A stretch of DNA of 29,475 nucleotides, from assembly GCA_036897095.1 (NCBI GenBank), contig JAYMSP010001710.1:1-29475 (forward strand), written 5' to 3'. This DNA comes from Plantago elongata (Eukaryota; Streptophyta; Magnoliopsida; Lamiales; Plantaginaceae). Of the stretch, positions 21,656 through 29,475 are shown piece after piece. Under the pieces are notes generated by a model that was given only the letters and a program-made list of their open reading frames with translations, was not told where the DNA came from and did not search any database. Numbering within the stretch: the stretch's first letter is position 1; every line of letters starts with the position of its first letter. The translations under genes were made by a program, and so were the position numbers.

Positions 21656-23480
21656 ATGCCGATCGCCGCCTTGAACCACCATCTTCTACCGGTGAAATCA
21701 ACTGGAAAACATAACATTCACCTGTCTCCTCCTCTTCTACCTCTCTCCATCCATTTCAACTCTGCAACCCAATTTCGTCATTTGCATATACCCCAATCCC
21801 AATCTTCTTCTTCTTCTACTTCTTCTACATCACCATTATCCTCATCTTCTTCACCAAGAATTCGAATCAACCCTTCAACCCGACTCTATATCAGTGGTCA
21901 GTCTTCCTTCTTAACACCATTTTCGTTTTTTTCCTGGTTATACTTTACTGAGCATAATTAGCAATTGGTTAGACGCCTCAACTCCAACCAATAGGTAGGT
22001 TCGAGGTCACCTTTGTCGTTTCAAAAAGGAAAAAAAATTAGCATAGTTCTCTATCTGTTCATTCTTATCAGTTAGTGCTGGATGTGTTTTTAGACCAATT
22101 TGATATTCGAATTGGTGCCCTAGCTGAAAAGTTAGCAACTTTTTAGATTTTCAGTGGAAATGTTGTTGGAGATGATAATGATGCAATTATGGTGTCGCTA
22201 AAACGATCAATTAATGCATTTTAGCTATGCTTTGAACAAAAGTTGTTATATGGCCATATGGGAGTATGTATAAGTTCCAAAATGTTATTACTTGTTACTT
22301 CAATGATGGGAAGAAGAGAGTTTGTTGATTGTGCTGACTTTTGGTATCCTGTATAGTGTTTGTGTTCATGGCAGCTTGTAACAAACTAGATTGTATTTGA
22401 CAGGGTTGTCGTTTCGGACAACGGAGGAGAGTTTGAGAAATGCATTCGACGACTTTGGTGAGCTCGTGGAAGGTCGGTATTGAATTGTAGTAGTACTAGT
22501 TAATGGATCGGGTTTGAAATTGGGAATTTGTGGATACTGAAGAGGATGATTCTTATTTCTTAAATTGGTTCTTGTAGTTAAATTAGTGATGGACAGGATA
22601 GCGAACAGGCCAAGGGGTTTCGCATTCGTAAGGTATGCAACGGAGGAAGAGTCTAAGAAGGCTATCGAGGGGATGCACGGAAAGGTTATCATCTGTTATA
22701 TCGCTCTTTCTGCTCAAGTTACTTGTACTACGTTTTCATGTGCTTTATCTAGTTTCTGTTTTTGTTACCATTTCTGCTTGCTAATTCCTCGTCGCATTTA
22801 CTGAGATTCAAAAGAATCTCTTCCCAAGTTTACTATCATATTTATGTTCTGGTTATCTTGGAAGATAGCTTGTCAGATTGCCATCAAAAGAAAATTGTTC
22901 CATTGATGATAGAAAAACTACATGACTTGGTTCTAGTGATCTGCACACATGACCGATGAAGCAGTAGCTTTACATGACTATTTCCGTGCTCCTAACAATG
23001 TGTGTAGTTATCAATTTGTCAAAGTATCTTGGTTGGTTGCCTTTAGGCTGTTGCTGACTGGAGGTAGTTCTTTTGGCATGGAAAATGATAATAAATGCTT
23101 CTGAAATGACGCTTTGTGTAATCTTGCTGTTTCGTACTCCTTCGGTGTCCATTATGATACATACAGACTGTTTGTCACTTATTAATGTGCATTATTTCCT
23201 AACCAACATGAAAAAATCCACTTCGCATGATGAGTGTGCCAAACACTTGGGTGGGAGCCGGAGGGATACTGTCTTCCCTCCTATTCAATAAAATCATGAT
23301 TTTTTCAAGAATTTTACATTTTATTGTAGTTCTTGCACTGTTTAGATAAATAAGCTACATTTGGAAGATACTGATCTTTATTTACTTGTCTTTCAGTTCC
23401 TTGACGGACGTGTAATTTTCGTTGAGATTGCAAAACCTAGACCCCAGCTACATCAAGACTCCAATCGGAGCCCAATGTAA
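21656..23480 (+). CDS. ORRM6: Plastid RRM protein, ORRM6-like RNA-editing factor
   Basis: Four coding exons (21656-21896, 22404-22472, 22578-22684, 23397-23480) join in frame to 166 aa. Residues 1-75 have no Asp or Glu and are rich in Ser, Thr, Pro and His, as in a chloroplast transit peptide, with a poly-Ser tract coded by TCT repeats. A single RRM follows: RNP2 is LYISGL (from about residue 77) and RNP1 is RGFAFVRY, then AIEGMHGKFLDGRVIFVEIAKP. The short tail has no glycine-rich region. GLSFRTTEESLR and MHGKFLDGRVIFVE recall Arabidopsis ORRM6 (At1g73530), needed for C-to-U editing of psbF and accD transcripts in plastids. Other small organelle RRM proteins are the alternative. The exon 3 donor (AAG|GTTATC) is weak but keeps frame. 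The start is the first ATG of the open frame and gives a full transit peptide. Confidence 0.87.
21958..22040 (+). mobile_element. tRNA-like SINE fragment A
   Basis: Lies in intron 1 of the RRM gene. AATTGGTTAGACGCCTCAAC resembles a box A region, GGTTCGAGGTC fits the pol III box B, and an A-rich tail follows at about 22025-22040. It is alignable over roughly 70 bases with the element at 27098-27178. It cannot form a full cloverleaf and lacks a clear anticodon arm, so it is SINE-like and not a tRNA gene. Confidence 0.5.
22685..23396 (+). other. Intron 3 of the RRM gene (712 bp)
   Basis: No gene, RNA or clear transposon seen. It splits the RRM between GMHGK and FLDGR. Confidence 0.7.
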
Positions 23481-24462
23481 ACCTCGACTATATCTTCAAA
23501 TTCAGCCCTGAGCATCCATATTCAGAACTCTACATTGCCTTCTGCTGGGCAATGATTTATGCTTGGACAGTGCAAATTTAATGTATGCACATGTAGTTCT
23601 GTGCCATCACCTCTGTAATCCTCTGGCAATTCCATGTCAGGCGTCTGTCTGTAACTTGATTCTTCAATATGATATTTGGATTGTTGATGAATCAGGAGAA
23701 TATATGCAATTATGCTTAGCAATTTTTAAATTCCATAGAGTCCTTTTACAGATTTACTACTACATATTAGTCCTTGGCCTGAAGGGATCACTGTGCACTG
23801 CAATGTACAATGTACATAGTCTTTGTTATTATAACTGCGTTCTAAAACAGAGTTCTTTTGGAAATCTGTTTGAACTATGTTTTGCATCTTGGTGAAACAT
23901 CACACTTTGACAATAATATACCATGGTCTTGGTTACCATATTCAGATTCATGACCTGAACTTGGAACCTTGCTTACCTACCCAAGAATCTGGAGAGTAAT
24001 TCTTTCATCTGTTCCGCAGAAATTGCAGAATTGAGTTCCATATTAACAGATTGGTTGTGAGAACTGAGAAGGAACTTCATTGCAGCAAAAAAAGGAGTGT
24101 CAAAGTTACAGCTTTTAAGGTTACAGCACAAAACTAACAGAAGTCACAAGGAAATTAAGATCTCTCAGATGTGGTAATGCCACCATACAAACTGAAAAGC
24201 AGAACAACAAGCTGCAAAAATAGTAAATCACAATTGGCAGCTGTGCGGTTCTCAAGTCCCCATCTTCCCTCAGTTAGCAGCAATCGAACGGCACCTCTGA
24301 TTGTTAGCGAGGAAAGTTGTCGTCATTCCAATACGGTTCTCAGGTTCTCATCTCCAGAACCATTTGTATCAGCTCAAATGCAAAGACCAAACTCCTTGCT
24401 GGAATAGCAACCAAGAATGAACACTAGATAACAAGAATTAGAATTGTTTGTACCAAAAGATG
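23481..24462. other. Shared 3' flank of two convergent genes
   Basis: Holds the 3' UTRs of the RRM gene (+) and the REVEILLE gene (-). Open frames here (for example 23563-23895 and 24171-24407) show no family features. No RNA gene seen. Confidence 0.6.
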
Positions 24463-27249
24463 CTATGAACACACACGAGCTCTCTGACCCTCCCGCTCCT
24501 GCAGAAAAGATATGGATGATTTGTCATCCCGCTCCGACAAACAACGCTTGTACGGTACAAATCCTTTCTTCCCCGAATCAGACTGATCTTTTGACTCAAC
24601 TGCATGACTATTTCGGTTACCTACATTCACCGGTCCACTGTTTGAACCAACCGGAGATCTTTCCCCATCAAGTTCATCATTCTTTACTTCTCCGTAACTT
24701 GAGGGTAGGGTACTTGATGTCTCCTTCAATGACGGTGTGTATGGGTAAGCCACACCCTGATACCAAGTGAACCAAGGCAAAGCGAACATATTCCCGAACG
24801 GATAACATGCAGCATGGTTCAGTGAAGGCTGAGGTAAACAACCGGGAGCTGCACTGTTTGGAAGAATCCCAAAAACAACTTGTGGATTTGAGCTGCTCGA
24901 TTCCAAACCCTGAACATGCTTTTCATCAAGTTCGGACTTGACAGCAACATAATTTGGTGACGAGGAATCTTCCGCTACTTCTAAACACTGTTTTGGAATG
25001 TCTGTTACCACGACAGTTTTTCCAAATAGTTTAATGCTTGTATGAGCTGCTTCGGAACATGGAGAAACCACGAAAGATTCTGTCTCTTGAGAAGGAAACA
25101 GTTCAAGTTTCTGAATTCACACAAAAATACCAGAAATATATATTAGTTGCTTTATCTGGAAGCAGTTAGAATCAGATTTCAAGAATTAAAGGAAGAAACG
25201 TTTACCACGCTTGATTCAGTATCTGGGAGTGCTTTAGAAGACTTCATCAGCAGATGAGAACTATCCTCCTCTAATGGAGATAAATTGGAAGTACTTCCAA
25301 TTTCATTCTCTGTGAAAAATAAGTTGGTGGACTGTGCATCATTTGCACATGAAGCTGGTGATACATGAGGTTTAGGTACGCCAATGACAGTAGGTTCTGA
25401 AGCATCAGAACCAGTAGCAGTCAAAACAGATGTTGGGGAGAGATGCTCTCTTTCAGCAATGGACTCTTCAAGTGGACAAGTTTTTTCCACAGGAGAAAAA
25501 TTGAGTTCGGTATTAGCTGTGTCGACTAGTTTACGTGGGTAAGGATGTAAAGGTTTCTTCTTCGGTCGAGGAGGAGGGATCTCAATTGGATTCAGGGATC
25601 CCTCAACATCAACAGTAGTATCACGAGTGACCTGTAGTGAAGAAAGTTTTACTACAGATTAATGAAGGTACAAAGCATAGTTTATATGCAATAAGTTTTA
25701 CTACAGATTAATGAAGGTACAAAGCATAGTTTATATGCAATTTGAATAGAATCTGCCCTTATTTTATTTACTACACAACATCATCTCCCGTCTATAGAAT
25801 CTTTGTACAGTTCTTCATACCAAAAGTTTCTAAGTTTGAAATGAAAGGATTTGCTGCAAAGTTACAAAAGCCTCATTATAAATGGTACACAAGGATTTCG
25901 CACAAGTTAAAGCTAGTAGACGGTTGGTAATTGAGGCTATATTATCACACTTTTCTATGAGGTGGAGATGCCTAAACAAATAGCATACCTTAGCAAAGAA
26001 CTTTTGGGCATGACTTCGGATCTGGATAGCAGTCTTGGTGCCTACATGTTCTGTGTAGCACCAAGATCATCACAATAAGAGAGCTTTACAACAATGAATT
26101 ACTCTTTCATGGTAAATTGAAGGCGAAATTCTGGTTTGAGCATACACATATAAATTTACCTTCTATTTGGCGCCAAGCACGGCCATACAACTTCAGAGCT
26201 TCAACAAACTTAAGATGCTCTTCCTCCGTCCACCTTTCTCTCTGCTTTGTAATGGTGTATGGCTTTCTAACCTAACAAAATAACAGAAACGGACAATCAG
26301 TCAACTGAGACAAAATAACGTCGACGTGTTTGGAAGTGAAGGGCACCTTAGGCAAAACACCATCTCCATTAACAACCGAGATCTTCGATTGAGCACCACA
26401 AGATTGCGATTGTGAATTAACTGCAACACTGGCATCCTGTCCAGAGCCTGCAGCTTGATCCTACATATCAAAGGACAAAAACATGAGAAACTGAACTCCA
26501 GGCTCATACTACCGATTCATTTAACCACTGATCCCAATATAGAAGTGTATAACTCAAAAATGATATCCAAATTTTAAGTACATACAAGGCATCATCTTCT
26601 TCTTATCCCATTCCCATCCAACAAACAAGCCTACAAAACTTTGCTTTTTCTAATTACACAAAATTTTCTCTCATTTTCAGCCTCTTTAGTTGAAAAACAA
26701 CCTATTGATGTCCAGATTCTATGCTGCACCTTGAGGTATGCTTGCCTAATAAAATTCAATCTCATCTAAATAGCTCAAACCTAGAACCATGAACCATGTA
26801 AAGTTATAACAAAGCCAACCTTTAAACTCAGTCCAGGATACATTACAAGAGATACAGAAACATTCCATTCAAGACCATTTCTTGCTTCGTCTAACTGAGA
26901 CAAGGTTCATTACAATTTAGAACTACTTTTTTCATAGTATAATTCAGCAAGTTGAAGCAAGAGACGATCATTACTACTAGTCTACTATTACAACCATAAT
27001 CTAAAACCAGAAAAGGAAACAAGAATCTCATTCAGTCAGTTCCTATAATCCTATAGGACCAATTCTCACTTGACATATACAAAAAGACATCGAAGCTCAT
27101 AGATTAGTTGGTAAAACGCTTCAACTCCGACTACTGGTAGTCGGGTTCACAGTCACCTTTCCGTTAAAAAAAAAACCCAAAACCGGAAAAATCGAATCTT
27201 TGCAAAGAAAGTTAACTCAAAAGCATACCTTAGAATCAGCATCAGCCAT
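24463..27249 (-). CDS. RVE1: REVEILLE1/7-like single-MYB (SHAQKFF class) transcription factor
   Basis: Six coding exons on the minus strand, in transcription order: 27249-27229, 26460-26347, 26271-26160, 26050-25989, 25631-25206, 25110-24463. They join in frame to 460 aa. The single MYB repeat covers about residues 54-103: W59, GRAW with W78, and the class motif SHAQKFF at 95-101. A Pro/Lys stretch follows ([17 protein letters not shown]), as in all CCA1/LHY/REVEILLE proteins. Further on are [13 protein letters not shown] and, near the C-terminus, [15 protein letters not shown], a signature of the RVE1/RVE2/RVE7 branch. The C-terminus ends RARVCS. There is no LCL domain, so it is not the RVE4/6/8 type. 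Role: dawn-phased nuclear regulator binding evening-element-like sites; RVE1 links the clock to auxin and hypocotyl growth. A G-box lies upstream (27653-27658). RVE1 versus RVE7 cannot be settled here. Confidence 0.92.
25644..25741. repeat. Perfect 49-bp tandem duplication in REVEILLE intron 4
   Basis: Copy 1 is 25644-25692 and copy 2 is 25693-25741. Both begin AAGTTTTACTACAGATTAAT and end TTTATATGCAAT, with no mismatch. It lies wholly within the intron between 25632 and 25988. Confidence 0.95.
26461..27228 (-). other. REVEILLE intron 1 (768 bp)
   Basis: Separates the first seven codons from the rest of the protein. It contains SINE-like fragment B at about 27098-27178. Nothing else recognisable. 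Confidence 0.7.
27098..27178 (+). mobile_element. tRNA-like SINE fragment B
   Basis: GATTAGTTGGTAAAACGCTT is box-A-like and GGGTTCACAGTC is a degenerate box B. A run of about ten A follows CCGTT at 27168-27177. It shares the central word CAACTCC and the end TCACCTTT with fragment A, and lies antisense to the REVEILLE gene in its first intron. Confidence 0.5.
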
Positions 27250-27420
27250 ATCTTCCAAGAAACACAGAAAAAGAAAATCCCCCTAGCTCGAAAATCACTT
27301 CTTTACACAAAAACAACAAGAAAGACTCGAGCTTTAACCTCTCCCACTACACTTTGACACAATAGAACAAGAAAGACTCGAGCTTTGAAATGGGGAAAGA
27401 AAAAAAAAATCCAAGAGATA

Positions 27421-27505
27421 CAAGAGAGAGAGAGAGATCTTGGAACAGTCTAGTGACAGACAGATATGAAGAAGAAATGGAAATGTAAAAGAAGAAGAAG
27501 AAGAT
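27421..27505. repeat. (GA)n and (GAA)n tracts in the REVEILLE leader
   Basis: (GA)n at about 27423-27437 and (GAA)n at about 27488-27502 on the plus strand. Seen from the gene they are CT/TTC pyrimidine tracts 170-260 bases upstream of the ATG, typical of plant leaders and core promoters. Confidence 0.7.
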
Positions 27506-27651
27506 GATGACACGTAGGAAAATGATGATTTTGGTATTTTTTTTATTAATAAAATAGGAAATAGAAAGGTCGAGAAGAAGTATGAGGGGCAACAAAAGGA
27601 TGTGTAAGAATTAGTGGTGAGTGAGTTTTTGTGGCTGAGAATGGGTCCATT

Positions 27652-27660
27652 CCACGTGTC
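27652..27660. promoter_or_regulatory. G-box/ABRE upstream of REVEILLE gene
   Basis: CCACGTGTC contains the CACGTG core, about 400 bases upstream of the start codon. G-boxes bind bZIP and bHLH (PIF-type) factors and are common in morning-phased genes. An evening-element-like AAAATATC occurs at 27805-27812. Confidence 0.45.
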
Positions 27661-27849
27661 ATCTGTTTCCCAATCTTTTTCTCTTCTCTACAACTACTAG
27701 TGCCTTCCTCCTCCTTTAGGCAGACAAATGAAACAACACTATTTTATTCTACCTATTGCATATTCCTCCTTCAACACTTTGCAATGTGGGTTCATCTCCA
27801 TCCCAAAATATCACAAATTTTATTATGGATATATAGTCGGATGGGGCAA

Positions 27850-29030
27850 AAGTCTACAGAACAATTAACTTATAAAAGTATTTCATAAACTAGGTAGTAA
27901 TTGAGTAGGTGTTCCATAAGTGAGATGATTTTTGTTGAGGTGTTTAGTATACGAAATAAATCAGTTAACATATTCTTCATTCGGTTAGTTTATAAGTTAT
28001 CAATTAAGTTTTCGTAATGTCTGTATTGCGATGTAAGCTAATCGAGTTTATAAGTTGGTGCTAACCCGGGCCCATTTTGTCTTTTTCATAATATTTCATC
28101 AATTTCAGACGAAATATTACATAACGATCATTCGGATAAGGTATAATGTAAGTAGTATCAGAGTAAAGTAAATATGAGTGTATTGAAATTGTACTATTTA
28201 AATGAAATATGTCACGTTGACATATGACAGGTGGAGTTGAAAATCAATGAAAATACGTACTTAATTGAGGAGCTTATGACAACAAACTAGACGGTGAAAT
28301 AATATATCCTCTCCCAAATTATCAAGTTTAGGATTATGCATATACTTCTCGAACTAAGAGTCAACAACAGTTAACAAATCGGTACTTAAATAGACATAAT
28401 CATTATTGTTCGAAATTTTTTTATAATACAATTCATTAATATAGTCTAGGTTAGACTATTAACTAGACTATATAATTTTTTTAAGCATGAAAATTTATAA
28501 GAAGATGTTGTCAATGTCAATCACTAAAGGTTAGATTATGAACCTATGGAATTCATCTTTGACTTTAAATTGTTTTTTGTTCAATTTAGAAGTTTTGTTA
28601 AGATTGTTTTGATGGTTGCATGGCTTCTACATCATTTTATATATTTTGGGGCCATAACATGCAAATGGTAGCAAAGCTTAGATACCAGAATGCAAAATAA
28701 GGAGATACACTGCTGAGGTATTATGTGGAAGATATTGAACCAACCAACTAATTTGGTAGACCCACAATGCCACAGGTCAATTTTTTTATAATATCTCATG
28801 TCTTTGTTGAATCAGAACAAGTATTCTTATTAATTTCATTTTTTGTTTCAGTATCATATACTACTAGAGCATTTAAAGTTTTTATTCACATTCCATTTAT
28901 CTACTTTTAAGTTACTTGAGAAAAAAAATTAACTTTCTCATTTATCTTTTCGTTATTTCATTCTTAACTTTAGATATTCGTATATATAAATTTATCCATA
29001 TTTTCTTACTATTTACATATCATGTTAAAA
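27850..29030. other. Intergenic, no gene seen
   Basis: AT-rich. The only structure noted is a hairpin at about 28440-28472 with arms TATAGTCTAG/CTAGACTATA. No coding similarity. Confidence 0.55.
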
Positions 29031-29036
29031 TATTTA

Positions 29037-29356
29037 AGATCGGGATATAAATTGTACGACGGACGGCGATGCGTCGTGCATTTTTTCTGCAGTGGTGATG
29101 CATCGTCATCACGTCATAAATGCCACGTCATTTTTTTTAATTTTAATTTACATATTATAAAATTATTTATAAGTTGAAATTAATTAAATTGCATTTTATT
29201 GAAGACGTTTATAATTTATTGAGATAGAACAAACCAGAAATATATTACAACATAGTGCGGAAAATTAAAATCGAACGAAGATAAAATTCAACAAACAGTC
29301 AACACACAACATTGAAAATAATTAAACACACAACCTCGACTAGAGAAGACTCATCT
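29037..29356 (-). mobile_element. Probable 3' terminal part of the PIF/Harbinger element
   Basis: Non-coding sequence downstream of the transposase stop. A G/C-rich block at 29058-29130 with repeated GATGCRTCGT words and the inverted pair GTGATG...CATCAC is unlike its AT-rich surroundings and may be the subterminal region. The exact end cannot be set because the other TIR is outside the window. Confidence 0.35.
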
Positions 29357-29475
29357 TCACTGTAGACTCCAAATATGTTCCATTAAATCGTTTGTTAGCT
29401 GGGTGTGCGTGATTAAACTATGCATCCGGCGTAAATTGGTCATGTATTCCGGGATAGTATTTATTGTAGACGGTG
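29357..29475 (-). CDS. PIF/Harbinger transposase, C-terminal end (partial)
   Basis: Read leftwards from the window edge, the open frame gives about 39 codons ending in a stop at 29357-29359. The segment IPEYMTNLRRMHSLITHTQL and then NDLMEHIWSLQ matches the usual end of plant PIF/Harbinger (HARBI1/ALP1-like, DDE_Tnp_4) transposases, which close with an R...H..L..DLIEHIW motif. The DDE core would lie to the right, outside the window. It may be an intact element or a relic; the reading is short, so the family call is moderate. Confidence 0.55.
   Translation of the reverse strand, partial: PSTINTIPEYMTNLRRMHSLITHTQLTNDLMEHIWSLQ

Noticed and set aside
21958-22040. A tRNA gene
   Set aside because: Box B is good but the acceptor and anticodon stems do not pair, and an A-rich tail follows; a SINE fragment fits better.
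24171-24407. Ser-rich open frame near the REVEILLE 3' end
   Set aside because: Opposite strand to the gene's 3' UTR, with low-complexity composition and no start context or splice partner.
1-29475. CRISPR arrays, operons, prokaryotic mobile systems or viral integrations
   Set aside because: All genes are split by spliceosomal introns and are plant families; no regularly spaced repeats or viral coding sequence were seen.

Overview
The window is nuclear DNA from a flowering plant, most likely a eudicot. It is AT-rich, the genes are split by short GT-AG introns, and the proteins belong to land-plant families (HD-ZIP IV, NAC, sucrose synthase, organelle RRM editing factor, REVEILLE-type MYB). 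The species cannot be named from the sequence. Exon models were built by hand from reading-frame continuity, splice sites and remembered family sequences.

Layout: 1-2.7 kb is transposon-rich DNA with a 50-bp perfect palindrome, an hAT-like MITE and an internally deleted pogo/Tigger-like element. About 2.7-3.85 kb is a two-copy tandem repeat of 550-580 bp, directly upstream of an HDG11/12-like HD-ZIP IV homeobox gene (+, 4334-7593, 10 coding exons, 732 aa). About 9.7-10.56 kb is a degenerate tandem repeat lying before a small NAC gene (+, 10955-14162, 234 aa), which has a 2.3-kb second intron. A small fold-back MITE follows, then a SUS6-type sucrose synthase (+, 15571-19467, 14 coding exons, 889 aa) ending in a hydrophobic tail.

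Convergent to the sucrose synthase is a broken, intronless galactokinase copy (-, about 19830-21301). It is bounded by imperfect direct repeats and looks like an old 5'-truncated retrocopy. Next come an ORRM6-like plastid RRM gene (+, 21656-23480, 166 aa) and a REVEILLE1/7-like clock MYB gene (-, 24463-27249, 460 aa). Two related tRNA-like SINE fragments sit in the first introns of these two genes. The right end is intergenic and runs into the C-terminal end of a PIF/Harbinger transposase cut by the window edge.

The genes do not form a pathway or cluster; this is an ordinary gene neighbourhood. The individual roles are epidermal and trichome patterning (HD-ZIP IV), developmental transcription (NAC), phloem sucrose cleavage (SUS6), plastid RNA editing (ORRM6) and circadian output (RVE). 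I found no new multi-gene system. The best leads are the galactokinase retrocopy with its flanking repeats and the membrane-tail-like C-terminus of the sucrose synthase.
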